Origin: Nocardioides alcanivorans
Lineage (GTDB): Bacteria; Actinomycetota; Actinomycetes; Propionibacteriales; Nocardioidaceae
Assembly (NCBI RefSeq): GCF_021555175.1
Contig: NZ_JAKGRW010000034.1
Coordinates: forward strand, 1-62,213
DNA length: 62,213 bases
Reading direction: 5' to 3'
Position numbers and translations under genes: made by a program. How positions within the stretch are numbered: position 1 is the first letter of the stretch; each line of letters opens with the position of its first letter. The notes under the pieces are model-generated. The model worked only from the letters and a program-made list of their open reading frames with translations. It ran no database searches and was not told the DNA's origin. This document shows, in pieces, positions 47,120-55,478 of this stretch.

Positions 47120-47915
47120 CCTCAGCGTCGCGGTGCTGGGAGGGCACGGCAAGACCGGACAGTCGGTCTGCCGTGCCCTCGCTGCGCGTGGCGTGAGTGC
47201 CCGGGCCCTGGGTCGTGGCGACCTGGCTGCCCCCGGGGGCCTGACCGCGGCGTTGCGCGGGTGCGTTGCGCTCTACCTGTTGGCGCCCAACATGCATCCG
47301 GACGAGTTGTCCTACGCCGAGGAGGCCCTCGCCGCGGCCCGTGCCGCCGGTGTCTCGCGGGTCGTCCACCACTCGGTGGCGTCGCCGTTTGCGCCGTCGA
47401 TGCCCCACCACCTGGCGAAGGCCCATGCCGAGGACGCAGTCCGCCGCAGTGGCCTGGCGTGGACGGTGCTGCAACCGGGTGCCTACGTGCAGAACTTCCT
47501 GCCGGCGCTGCGGGCCGACGTGCCCGAGCTGGCGGTGCCCTACGACGTCCACGCCCTGTTCGGCTTCGCGGACCTCGTCGATGTCGGTGAGGTCGCCGCC
47601 GAGGTGATCATCTCCCCGGAGGGCCATCTCGGGGCCACCTATGAGATCGCCGGTCCCGGGCTCGCCTCGGTGAGCGACGTGGCGAGTGCCGCGGCCCGGG
47701 TGCTGGGGCGTGAGGTCGCGTGTCGCCGTACCGACCCCGGAGGGTGGGCCGACGGGCCCGGAGCCGGTCTGCCGGAGCGCGAGCGTGCGTGGTTGCTGCG
47801 GATGTTCGACCACTACGACCGGCACGGTCTGCCAGTCGGCGGACGCGGTGTGCGCGCCGTCCTGGGGCGCGATGGCCTGCCGTTGGTCGAGGTCGTGCGC
47901 CGTGAGTTGGGCTGA
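47103..47915 (+). CDS. NmrA-like NAD(P)-binding protein
   Basis: A 270-residue atypical SDR. The dinucleotide motif is VAVLGGHGKTGQSVCRAL; VALYLLAPNMHPDEL, VSRVVHHSVASPFAPSMPHH and WTVLQPGAYVQNFLPAL follow. No YxxxK pair is evident, as in NmrA/HSCARG redox sensors. The ATG at 47103 lies 17 nt before the inferred hyuB stop. It could be a redox-sensing partner or a reductase of the pathway. Confidence 0.78.
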   Translation: MSTSADLSVAVLGGHGKTGQSVCRALAARGVSARALGRGDLAAPGGLTAALRGCVALYLLAPNMHPDELSYAEEALAAARAAGVSRVVHHSVASPFAPSMPHHLAKAHAEDAVRRSGLAWTVLQPGAYVQNFLPALRADVPELAVPYDVHALFGFADLVDVGEVAAEVIISPEGHLGATYEIAGPGLASVSDVASAAARVLGREVACRRTDPGGWADGPGAGLPERERAWLLRMFDHYDRHGLPVGGRGVRAVLGRDGLPLVEVVRRELG

Positions 47916-47936
47916 GCGATCGCAGTGCACAACATC

Positions 47937-48002
47937 TGCCTAGGAATCGGCGCGGGTCTGGCCAGAGTTGCCGGTGAACGGGGTGACGGGCACCACTAAC
48001 TT
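47937..48002 (+). promoter_or_regulatory. Putative activator operator and promoter of the carbamate kinase operon
   Basis: GGCC-N5-TGCC at 47960-47972 with a TGCC half site 32 bp upstream at 47937-47940. The -10 box TAACTT (47997-48002) begins 24 bp after the nearer site and ends six bases before the ATG at 48009. The region shares TGCCxAxGAATCG and TGGC-N3-AGTTGCCG blocks with the hyuA promoter. Confidence 0.6.
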
Positions 48003-48008
48003 GGCTGC

Positions 48009-48947
48009 ATGAGAGTACTCATGGCACTGGGCGGAAACGCCTTGACGAATGCCGAAGGACGCGCTCGTCCGGAGGACCAGATCGAGGCCGCGGAGACCGC
48101 GATGGCAGCGGTGGCCGGACTCCTGGAGCACGACCACGACGTGGTGGTCACGCATGGCAACGGACCGCAGGTGGGCAACCTGCTGGTGAAGAACGAGGTG
48201 GCGGCCCAGGTCGTGCCGCCGGTGCCGCTGGACTGGTGCGGCGCCCAGACCCAGGGCACCCTCGGGCTGATCCTGATGAATGCGCTCGACGCCGCTCTGG
48301 CACGTCGCGCAGTGGTCCGACGGACCGCGGCCCTCGTGACCCGCACCGTCGTCGACGCCGCCGACCCGGGATTCCAGAAGCCGACCAAGCCGATCGGACG
48401 GCACCTTCCGCTCGCGGAGGCGCAGCCATTGATCGACCACGGCGAGGTGTGGCACGACATGGGCGAGAAGGGTTGGCGCCGGGTGGTCGCCTCGCCCCAG
48501 CCCCTCGAGATCGTGGATGCTCCGGCGGCCCAGACGTTGATCGAGGCCGGTTTCGTGGTGGTCGCCAACGGTGGCGGCGGCATCCCGGTCGTCCGTCGTG
48601 ACGACGGCTCCCTGGTGGGTGTGCCGGCGGTGATCGACAAGGACCTCGGTGCCGAGCTCTTCGCACGGCTCGTTGATGCCGACGTGCTGGTCATCGCCAC
48701 CGACGTGCCCCAGGCGGTGCTGCGCTTCGGCACCCCGGACGCCGAGGCGCTCGGTGAGGTGTCGTTGTCGAAGATGCGCGCCTATGCGGCCGAAGGGCAC
48801 TTCGGCGCCGGATCGATGGGGCCGAAGGTCGAGGCCCTGTGCAACTTCGTGGAAGCAACCGGCAAGACCGGGGTGATCACCGATCTCGCCCACATCACCG
48901 ACGCGGTGCACGGACATGCCGGGACCCGCGTCGTACCCGAACCCTGA
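48009..48947 (+). CDS. Carbamate kinase
   Basis: A 312-residue enzyme of the amino-acid-kinase fold. ALGGNALTNAEGRARPEDQ, VTHGNGPQVGNLL, GLILMNALDAAL, FVVVANGGGGIPVV and VIDKDLGAEL are diagnostic. In the catabolic direction it turns carbamoyl phosphate and ADP into ATP, CO2 and ammonia. No arginine deiminase or ornithine carbamoyltransferase is near, so the carbamoyl phosphate should come from the AllFGH-like proteins encoded at 30573-34165. Likely leaderless. First gene of the operon with the barbiturase-like gene. Confidence 0.93.
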   Translation: MRVLMALGGNALTNAEGRARPEDQIEAAETAMAAVAGLLEHDHDVVVTHGNGPQVGNLLVKNEVAAQVVPPVPLDWCGAQTQGTLGLILMNALDAALARRAVVRRTAALVTRTVVDAADPGFQKPTKPIGRHLPLAEAQPLIDHGEVWHDMGEKGWRRVVASPQPLEIVDAPAAQTLIEAGFVVVANGGGGIPVVRRDDGSLVGVPAVIDKDLGAELFARLVDADVLVIATDVPQAVLRFGTPDAEALGEVSLSKMRAYAAEGHFGAGSMGPKVEALCNFVEATGKTGVITDLAHITDAVHGHAGTRVVPEP

Positions 48948-48997
48948 TTTCTCCTCGACAAAGCCAGTAGCCCAGTACCAACCGAAAGGAACTCCTG

Positions 48998-50092
48998 ATG
49001 CCTTCTGCCATTGAGGTGCGCAAGGTCCCGATCCACTCCGTCGCCGACGCCTCGGAGCTCGCCAAGCTGATCGACGACGGCGTGATGGCCGCCGACCGGG
49101 TCATCGCCATCATCGGCAAGACCGAGGGCAACGGCGGGGTCAACGACTACACGCGGATCATCGCCGACCGTGCGTTCCGCGAGGTGCTCGTCGAGAAGGG
49201 CGCGCCGGAAGACCAGGTCAAGCAGGTCCCGATCGTGTGGTCGGGTGGCACCGACGGGGTGATCAGCCCGCACGCGACGATCTTCGCCACGACCGACGCC
49301 GAGCCCACCGACGACCTGCGGCTGACGGTCGGCTTCGCGATGAGCGAGCCGATCCTGCCCGAGGAGATCGGCTACACCGCGATGATCGAGAAGGTCGCAG
49401 CCGGAGTGAAGGAGGCAATGGAGAAGGCCGGCATCACCGACCCGGCCGACGTCCACTACGTGCAGACCAAGACCCCGCTGCTGACGATCCACACCATCCG
49501 CGACGCCAAGGCCCGCGGCAAGGAGGTGTGGACCGAGCACACGCACGAGTCCATGGACCTCTCCAACGGTGTCACCGGTCTGGGCATCGCCGTCGCACTG
49601 GGCGAGATCGAGATGCCCACCGACGCCGACGTGATGAACAACCGCGAGCTCTTCTCCGCGGTCGCCTCCTGCTCGTCCGGCGTGGAGCTCGACCAGGCGC
49701 AGATCGTGGTGGTCGGCAACGCCCGCGGCGTCGGCGGCAACTACCGCATCGGTCACTCGGTGATGCAGGACGCGCTCGACGCGGACGGCATCTGGGAGGC
49801 CATCAAGAGCGCCGGCCTCGACCTGCCCGAGCGCCCGCGCACGTCCGATCTCGACGGCCGCCTCGTCAACGTGTTCCTCAAGTGTGAGGCGTCGCAGTCC
49901 GGCGAGGTCCGTGGTCGCCGCAACGCCATGCTCGACGATTCCGACGTGCACTGGCACCGTCAGATCAAGTCCTGTGTCGGTGGTGTGACCGCGGCAGTGA
50001 CCGGTGACCCGGCCGTCTTCGTGTCCGTCTCCGCTGCCCACCAGGGTCCTGAGGGTGGCGGCCCCGTCGCCGCCATCGTCGACATGTCGTGA
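48998..50092 (+). CDS. Ring-opening amidohydrolase, barbiturase/cyanuric acid hydrolase family
   Basis: A 364-residue member of the small AtzD/barbiturase family, which has three similar domains each with a Lys/Ser site. [73 protein letters not shown] and [18 protein letters not shown] are recognisable. Barbiturase turns barbiturate to ureidomalonate; cyanuric acid hydrolase opens cyanurate to carboxybiuret. The neighbouring uracil-type permease and molybdenum hydroxylase favour barbiturase. GAAAGGAACTCC precedes the ATG, 50 nt after the kinase gene. Confidence 0.85.
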   Translation: MPSAIEVRKVPIHSVADASELAKLIDDGVMAADRVIAIIGKTEGNGGVNDYTRIIADRAFREVLVEKGAPEDQVKQVPIVWSGGTDGVISPHATIFATTDAEPTDDLRLTVGFAMSEPILPEEIGYTAMIEKVAAGVKEAMEKAGITDPADVHYVQTKTPLLTIHTIRDAKARGKEVWTEHTHESMDLSNGVTGLGIAVALGEIEMPTDADVMNNRELFSAVASCSSGVELDQAQIVVVGNARGVGGNYRIGHSVMQDALDADGIWEAIKSAGLDLPERPRTSDLDGRLVNVFLKCEASQSGEVRGRRNAMLDDSDVHWHRQIKSCVGGVTAAVTGDPAVFVSVSAAHQGPEGGGPVAAIVDMS

Positions 50093-50164
50093 CGGCGTAC
50101 GTCGGGCCCGGCGCACGTGGTTCGAGCGCAGTCGGGCCCCGAGTGATGACCAGGGGATGAGATG

Positions 50165-50195
50165 CGGGCGGGTCGGGAGTCCTCCGACCCGCCCG
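50165..50195. terminator. Stem-loop terminator after the barbiturase-like gene
   Basis: CGGGCGGGTCGG (50165-50176) pairs perfectly with CCGACCCGCCCG (50184-50195) around the loop GAGTCCT. It sits between convergent genes and may terminate both. Confidence 0.65.
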
Positions 50196-50200
50196 TCCCC

Positions 50201-50266
50201 GCGAGGTCGCGCAAGTTGTCCCGCGAGGTCGCGCACCTTGTCCCGCGAGGTCGCGCAACTTTGCGG
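50201..50266. repeat. Three tandem 22-bp repeats
   Basis: GCGAGGTCGCGCA begins at 50201, 50223 and 50245. The first two units differ at only two or three positions and end TTGTCCC; the third diverges after the first 17 bases. Each contains the near-palindrome CGCGA-GG-TCGCG. They fill most of the space between the terminator and the end of the aldehyde dehydrogenase gene. Confidence 0.8.
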
Positions 50267-50291
50267 TTCCCTGACCTCGTCGCGGGCGCAA

Positions 50292-51771
50292 CTACTGCTG
50301 GCTCGCGGGCCAGTCGACGGAGAAGTACTGGGTCTCCTGGTACTCGCGGATGCCCTCGCGCGATCCCTCGCGTCCGATGCCGCTCTGCTTGACCCCGCCG
50401 AACGGGGCCGCGGGGTCGGAGACGAGGCCGCGGTTGACGCCGACCATGCCGGCGTCGATGCGCTCGGCGAAGGGGAGTGCCCAGCCGAGGCTGCCGAACA
50501 CGTAGGCCGACAGGCCGAACTCGGTGCCGTTCACCAGCGCCACGACCTCGTCGTCGGAGGTCCACGTCACCACCGGTGCGACGGGGCCGAAGACCTCCTC
50601 GGCCAACAACTGCGCATCGGGCGGGACGTCGGTGACCAGCACTGCCGGATGGAAGTGGCCAGGGCCGTCGGGGGCGGCGCTGCGGTGGGAGACCGTGGCT
50701 CCGACAGCGGTTGCCTGGTCGAGCAGCTCCACGACCTTCGTGCGGGCCTTGGCGGTGATCAGGGGGCCGATCTGGTGGTCCTCGAAAGCCGGTCCGACGC
50801 TCAGCGCCTCGATCTCGGCACCGAACCTCGCCACGAAGTCGTCGACCACGTCGGCGTGCACGTAGAACCTGTTGGCAGCGGTGCAGGCCTGGCCGCCGTT
50901 GCGGAACTTCGCCAACATCGCGCCCTCGACGGCGGCCGCCACGTCGGCATCGGGACCCACCACGAAGGGTGCGTTGCCACCGAGCTCCATGGAGGTGTTG
51001 ACGACACGGTCAGCGGCCTGTCCCAGCAGCTGCCGGCCGACCCCGGTGGAGCCGGTGAAGGAGATCTTGCGGACCCGTTCGTCCTCGAGCCAGGCGGTCA
51101 CCACCCTCCCGCGTCCCTTGACGGCACCACGTTGACCACACCGTCGGGAGCCCCCGCGCGCGAGAGCGCCCTGGCGATGGCGAGCGCGGTCAGGGAGTCT
51201 CGGAGGCGGGTTTGAGCACCACCGTGCAACCGGCGGCCAGCGCCGGGCCGATCTTGCGCGTGGCCATCGCGGCCGGGAAGTTCCACGGGGTCACGAGGGC
51301 GGCGACGCCGACAGGACGATGGGTCACGATCGTGCGGGTGCCGCCGGCCGGCGAGCTCCCGTAGTTGCCTTCGGTGCGCACGGCCTCCTCGGAGAACCAT
51401 CGGAAGAACTCGGCGGCGTAGCTGACCTCGGCGCGGGCATCGGCCAGCGACTTGCCGTTCTCCCACGCCATCAGTCCGGCGAGCTGCTCGGCCTCGGCGT
51501 GCATGATCTCGAAGGTTCGACGCAGCACCTCGCTGCGCTCACGGGGCGCCGTCGCAGCCCACCCGGGGAAGGCTCCGGCTGCCGCATCCACTGCACGTAC
51601 GGCATCGACCGCGGATCCGTTGGAGACCTGGGCGATCTCGGAGTCGTCGGCCGGGTCGAGCACCACGAAGGTACGTCCACCTTCGCCGGCAGACGGGCCG
51701 CCGGCCCAGATCCCGTGCCCCGGGTCCAGATCAGCGACATAGGTGCGCAGGGCTTCGGGGACGACGGACAT
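50292..51771 (-). CDS. NAD(P)-dependent semialdehyde dehydrogenase, GabD-like (two frameshifts)
   Basis: 493 residues after repair. VALVTPWNFPAAMATRKIGP and LKPASETP bind NAD, ISFTGSTGVG follows, MELGGNAPF has the general base Glu, and GGQACTAANRF the catalytic Cys. PFGGVKQSGIGREGSREGI is the C-terminal succinate-semialdehyde-dehydrogenase signature. Breaks are at 51192-51194 and about 51104-51110. The ATG at 51771 follows GGAGG. Succinic or malonic semialdehyde are plausible substrates; linkage to the pyrimidine cluster is only by position. Confidence 0.88.
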
Positions 51772-51895
51772 CAGACCTCCTGAGGGTGGCGGGCAGTCAG
51801 TGGTGACAGTACGCCGCTCGGCGCGGTCGGCAAGAGGGCTGCGGTTGCTGCGTCGCGGCGTACCCAAACGAGCCGGGTGGTGGGATGATTCCCGC

Positions 51896-52549
51896 GTGTG
51901 GGGCATCACGGACCTGGGGACCTATCTGATCGGGATGATCCTGATCGTCCTGCTGCCCGGGCCCAACTCGATGTATGTGCTCTCCGTCGCGGCACGCAAG
52001 GGCGTGCGCACCGGCTATGCGGCTGCGTGCGGCGTCTTCACCGGCGACGCGGTGCTCATGGTGCTCTCGGCGGCCGGTGTCGCCTCGGTGCTGAAGGCCA
52101 ACGACCTGGTCTTCGACGTCATCAAGTATCTCGGCGCCGGATATCTCGGGTGGCTCGCGATCGGCATGTTGCGCGGCGCGTGGGGCGTGTGGCACCGCAA
52201 GGACAGCGACATGGTCGAGGAGGTCGTCGACAAACGGGTCCCGGTTGAGCGGCCGTTCCGTCGGGCGCTGGTGATCAGCCTGCTCAACCCCAAGGCGATC
52301 CTCTTCTTCATCGCCTTCTTCGTGCAGTTCGTCGACCCGGCCTATGCGCAGCCCGCGCTGTCGTTCCTGGTGCTCGGCGCGCTCGTCGAGATCGCCAGCT
52401 TCCTCTATCTCAGCGCGCTCATCTTCACCGGCGCCCGACTGGCCGCGGCCGTACGTCGCCGGCGGGCGTTGGCGGCCGGCGGCACCACGGTCGTGGGCGC
52501 GGTCTTCCTCGGGTTCGCGCTGAAGCTCGCACTCGCCTCCGCTGTCTGA
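51896..52549 (+). CDS. LysE-family translocator
   Basis: A 217-residue membrane exporter with about six helices. LIGMILIVLLPGPNSMYVLS is the LysE/RhtB N-terminal signature (PGPN), GAGYLGWLAIGML and NPKAILFFIAFFVQF are the other conserved helices. The GTG at 51896 is chosen because the signature helix starts close behind it and GATGAT stands six bases before, giving a leaderless start. Exports amino acids or similar solutes. Divergent from the aldehyde dehydrogenase gene and followed after 21 nt by a hotdog protein. Confidence 0.87.
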   Translation: MWGITDLGTYLIGMILIVLLPGPNSMYVLSVAARKGVRTGYAAACGVFTGDAVLMVLSAAGVASVLKANDLVFDVIKYLGAGYLGWLAIGMLRGAWGVWHRKDSDMVEEVVDKRVPVERPFRRALVISLLNPKAILFFIAFFVQFVDPAYAQPALSFLVLGALVEIASFLYLSALIFTGARLAAAVRRRRALAAGGTTVVGAVFLGFALKLALASAV

Positions 52550-52570
52550 AAACCCGAAGGAGCCTGCCCT

Positions 52571-53041
52571 GTGAGCACCCCTGCAGAGATGAAGTTCAGC
52601 CCCGAGGAGTTCCGCGCGCTGATCAACCAGTGGCCCACCTTCGTCGCCGCCAAGGTGTCGGTCACCGAGATCGCGCCGGACTGGAGCCACGCCGTGGTGC
52701 GGATGGAGTTGACCGCTGAGAACGCGAACTTCTTCGGCACCGCGTTCGGCGGCACCCTCTTCTCGATGACGGACCCATTCCTGCCGATCCTCGCCGACCG
52801 ACAACTCGGCCCCGGATACGCCTGCTGGGACAAGGCCGCGGAGATCGACTTCATCCGCCCCGGGCGAAGCGCGGTGACCGCCCGCATCGAGGTGGGACCG
52901 GAGACGGTCGAGGCGATGCGGATCGCCACCGCCAGCGGGCAGAAGCACCTGCGGTGGTTCGACATCGACCTCACGGACGAGGCGGGTGAAGTGGTGGCGC
53001 GGCTGCGCCGCCAGCTCTACGTGCGCAGACTCCTCGACTGA
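52571..53041 (+). CDS. DUF4442 hotdog-fold protein (PaaI-like thioesterase)
   Basis: A 156-residue protein: FSPEEFRALINQWPTFVAAK, then NANFFGTAFGGTLFSMTDPF, which is the hotdog helix region, and ACWDKAAEIDFIRPGRSAVT. DUF4442 proteins resemble acyl-CoA thioesterases, but their substrates are mostly unknown. GTG start with AAGGAG eight bases before. Probably co-transcribed with the LysE-type exporter. Confidence 0.85.
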   Translation: MSTPAEMKFSPEEFRALINQWPTFVAAKVSVTEIAPDWSHAVVRMELTAENANFFGTAFGGTLFSMTDPFLPILADRQLGPGYACWDKAAEIDFIRPGRSAVTARIEVGPETVEAMRIATASGQKHLRWFDIDLTDEAGEVVARLRRQLYVRRLLD

Positions 53042-53148
53042 CCGGGTCCGCGCGGGGCCGGTGACGCGCAGCGGCGCCTGTGGACAGGACCCGGGATGTG
53101 TCGGAGGCGGGGCGCAGGCTGGGCGCTCCGACCGACCTGGAGGTTCCC

Positions 53149-53412
53149 ATGGCATCGCTGACCGACGACCCCGACGTGTTCTCCCGGCTCGAGACCGACC
53201 GAGGGAGGCAACCGCCGTGCGAGTGTGTCCATGAAGCAGGTGAGCGCCGCTGGTCCTGCCCGGAGGTGGCCGAGTTCAGGGTGACGGTGGTGTGCCTCGA
53301 AGCCGGGTGCGACTGCGCAGTCACGGTGCACCTGATCTGCCGCGACTGCCTGGTGACCTGGCAGCTGAAGGCGCGAGCCGACGGCGTGCAGCTGCGGGTC
53401 CGGGCACTGTGA
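53149..53412 (+). CDS. Small cysteine-rich hypothetical protein
   Basis: An 87-residue protein with a metal-site pattern: CEC, then Cys 11 residues on, VVCLEAGCDCAVTVHLICRDC. Eight cysteines with His residues suggest zinc binding. GGAGG lies five bases before the ATG. Its TGA overlaps the GTG of the next small gene, so the two are probably translated together. No family recognised. Confidence 0.65.
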   Translation: MASLTDDPDVFSRLETDRGRQPPCECVHEAGERRWSCPEVAEFRVTVVCLEAGCDCAVTVHLICRDCLVTWQLKARADGVQLRVRAL

Positions 53413-53681
53413 GTGGTGCGCCGCGGCTCGGCGACAGCTGGCCGGGCTCGACGTGGGTACCGAACTGGTCCGACCCGAGAGGAACCCGCAGCAGTGAGCA
53501 CCTGCCCGACCGTGAGGACGAGCCGCAGCGTGAGCCCGACGTCGTGAGCGATCCTGATCTCGACGACTCACGCGATCCATCGTCCGACGACGGCACTTCG
53601 TCCGACTGGACCTCTGAGGGCGGCGCCATGGCTGAAGGGCCGGCGACCCATTCCGGTGCCGGCCCCGACGACAGTGATTGA
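53409..53681 (+). CDS. Small acidic hypothetical protein
   Basis: A 90-residue protein, rich in Asp, Glu, Ser and Pro after residue 25 (EDEPQREPDVVSDPDLDD), likely disordered. The GTG start overlaps the upstream stop (GTGA), the main reason for believing it. No family recognised. It ends close to the convergent macrodomain gene. Confidence 0.5.
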   Translation: MSGAPRLGDSWPGSTWVPNWSDPRGTRSSEHLPDREDEPQREPDVVSDPDLDDSRDPSSDDGTSSDWTSEGGAMAEGPATHSGAGPDDSD

Positions 53682-53702
53682 GCGGGGCCGGGTTGGGAGG
53701 CC

Positions 53703-54197
53703 TCAGTCCAGCAGCGCCGCCACCAGCGCACGAAGTGGCTCGGAGAACGCCACGATGAGCGCCTCTTCGACCTGCGAGGGTGTGTCGCGCAGCGTCTCCA
53801 CGGCGGTCCGGGCGGCAACGTCGGCCGGCCAGCCGTAGACACCGGCGCCGACCAACGGGAAGGCGACCGAGCGTGCGCCGAGGTCGTCGGCGACCTGGAG
53901 ACATCGGCGATAGCAGGAGGTGAGGAGCGAACGGTCTCTCTGGCCAACTCGCCGGTCCGGGCCCACGGTGTGGATCACCCATCGTGCCGGCAGGTCGCCG
54001 GCGGTCGTCCACCCGGCGTCGCCGGTGACCAGGCCGTCGGGAAACCGTGCGACGCAGTCCTCCAGCACCGTTGGCCCGCCCGCCCGATGGATCGCCCCGT
54101 CGACCCCTCCACCTCCGCGCATCCGGCTGTTGGCAGCGTTGACCACGGCATCCACCTGCTGCTCGGTGATGTCTCCTCGGACCACGGCCAGCTTCAT
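53703..54197 (-). CDS. Macrodomain protein (ADP-ribose binding/hydrolase)
   Basis: A 164-residue single macrodomain. VRGDITEQQVDAVVNAANSR then GGGGVDGAIHRAGG form the ADP-ribose pocket with the catalytic-type Asn/Asp; WVIHTVGPD and SVAFPLVGAGVYGWP complete it. Members remove ADP-ribose from proteins or deacetylate O-acetyl-ADP-ribose. TAGCGT lies seven bases before the ATG on this strand, so it is likely leaderless. Confidence 0.9.
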   Translation of the reverse strand: MKLAVVRGDITEQQVDAVVNAANSRMRGGGGVDGAIHRAGGPTVLEDCVARFPDGLVTGDAGWTTAGDLPARWVIHTVGPDRRVGQRDRSLLTSCYRRCLQVADDLGARSVAFPLVGAGVYGWPADVAARTAVETLRDTPSQVEEALIVAFSEPLRALVAALLD

Positions 54198-54261
54198 GGC
54201 AGCCACGCTACGTCGAGGCTCCAGCGGGAACCACCGGGCGACGTACGCCGTCCCACCCACC

Positions 54262-54729
54262 ATGAGGATGCCGAAGTCGCTGACCGCACTGCCCGCTCTC
54301 GTCCTGATGGTTGCCATCGCCACGGCCTGTGATGACTCGGACGCTGGCACGTCCACCGGGCCGGCGCGCGACCTGGTGGTCGAGTTCTCGGACTGGAACG
54401 GTTGGGAGCCCGATCACCAGCCCACGGTCGCGCAACTGCAGCTGAAGGGTGGCGTGGGGGAGCAGGTGCGGGTCGAGGTGATGGGTGGGATCGACATCGA
54501 AGTGGTCGAAGTCGACGGAGACGAGATCACCATCGAGACCTCCGAGGAGATGGCGCCGCAGGGTGACAGCGGTGGCGTCAACCTCAATGAACTCACCGAC
54601 ACGTTCGTGGTGACGCCGGGCTCCCCGGCAGTGTTCGCGACGGCGACCCTGGACGGCGGCTACGACTTCGAGGTGCGCGTCGACGACGGGGCCGACCGGA
54701 GCATCCCGGCTCCCGGTGCCACCCACTGA
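54262..54729 (+). CDS. Small putative lipoprotein
   Basis: A 155-residue exported protein. The signal peptide (LTALPALVLMVAIATAC) ends in the lipobox ATAC. The mature part is acidic and beta-rich (QLQLKGGVGEQVRVEVMGG, TFVVTPGSPAVFATATLDGG), similar in pattern to cupredoxin-like or PEGA-like surface domains. ATG at 54262 or 54268. No family named. Confidence 0.7.
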   Translation: MRMPKSLTALPALVLMVAIATACDDSDAGTSTGPARDLVVEFSDWNGWEPDHQPTVAQLQLKGGVGEQVRVEVMGGIDIEVVEVDGDEITIETSEEMAPQGDSGGVNLNELTDTFVVTPGSPAVFATATLDGGYDFEVRVDDGADRSIPAPGATH

Positions 54730-54818
54730 GCCTGTCCTCGACGAGCCACGGCGCGTGGATCGCGGGAACCTGACGGTTCCTTGTGCGGGCGATCGCGGCA
54801 TCTCTTACATTGTTCCGC

Positions 54819-55478
54819 GTGATGAACCTGTGGGGTGGCCCCGGAGCGGGCCGGTTTGCTTCCAGCGTCGTGGTCACTGCAGCACTCATCTGCGGACTGC
54901 TGACGAGCGCTGCGCTGCCGGCGGCGGGTGTCCCCGAGGCAGATGTCGTGGTCCGTCCCAGCAGCGTCTACATCGTCGGCGACTCGATCGCCTTCCACTC
55001 CCGTAGGCAACTGCACGCTCGCAAGCCCGCGTGGCAGGTCGATGCCGTCGCCGGGCGCAACGTGCGGCAGCTGCCCGAGCTGCTGGAGGCGCGGATGCAA
55101 CTGAGCCCCGCTCCCAAGAACGTCGTGGTCGCCCTCGGGGCCAACGGTCACCCCAGCTGGGGCGCGGAGGACTACCGGGCGGCTTTGGAGCTGTTGCCGG
55201 AGACGACCCGCGTCACCTTCACGACGACGTGGCGCGATCCGCAGCGCTGGCGGCCGACGAAGGCAGGTCCGGGAAAGCTGGCTGACCTGATGGATCAATA
55301 CACCCGCGACGTACGACAGATCGCTCGGGAGCGACCACACACCTGCGTGTTCAACTGGCACCGTCGAGCACGACGCAACGCGGCGAAGTTGATCCTGGCC
55401 GACGGCGTGCACCCGACCGTCAAGGGCCGGAAGGTCTGGGCGCGTGGTGTGGCGCGCACCGTGAAGAAGTGCTCCTAG
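54819..55478 (+). CDS. Small secreted SGNH/GDSL-like hydrolase
   Basis: A 219-residue exported protein. A signal segment (SSVVVTAALICGLLTSAALP) precedes YIVGDSIAF (nucleophile Ser), VVALGANGHPSW (block III Asn) and ADGVHPTVKG (Asp/His), as in SGNH esterases such as those acting on cell-wall acyl groups. The GTG at 54819 is seven bases after TACATT, suggesting a leaderless start; ATG at 54822 is equally possible. Confidence 0.75.
   Translation: MMNLWGGPGAGRFASSVVVTAALICGLLTSAALPAAGVPEADVVVRPSSVYIVGDSIAFHSRRQLHARKPAWQVDAVAGRNVRQLPELLEARMQLSPAPKNVVVALGANGHPSWGAEDYRAALELLPETTRVTFTTTWRDPQRWRPTKAGPGKLADLMDQYTRDVRQIARERPHTCVFNWHRRARRNAAKLILADGVHPTVKGRKVWARGVARTVKKCS

Noticed and set aside
45161..47915. 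A natural HyuB-NmrA fusion protein
   Set aside because: The frame runs through without a stop, but adding one G to GGGG at 47085-47088 gives a typical HyuB C-terminus and a stop overlapping an ATG for the NmrA-like gene. The same error recurs across the window.
41501..50092. Atrazine-type cyanuric acid pathway (AtzD-AtzE-AtzF)
   Set aside because: The ring-opening enzyme and amidase families fit, but no allophanate hydrolase or AtzG-like small subunit is seen, and the Mo hydroxylase and permease would be unexplained. Kept only as an alternative.
50201..50266. CRISPR array
   Set aside because: Units are directly contiguous with no variable spacers and only three copies; no cas genes are present.
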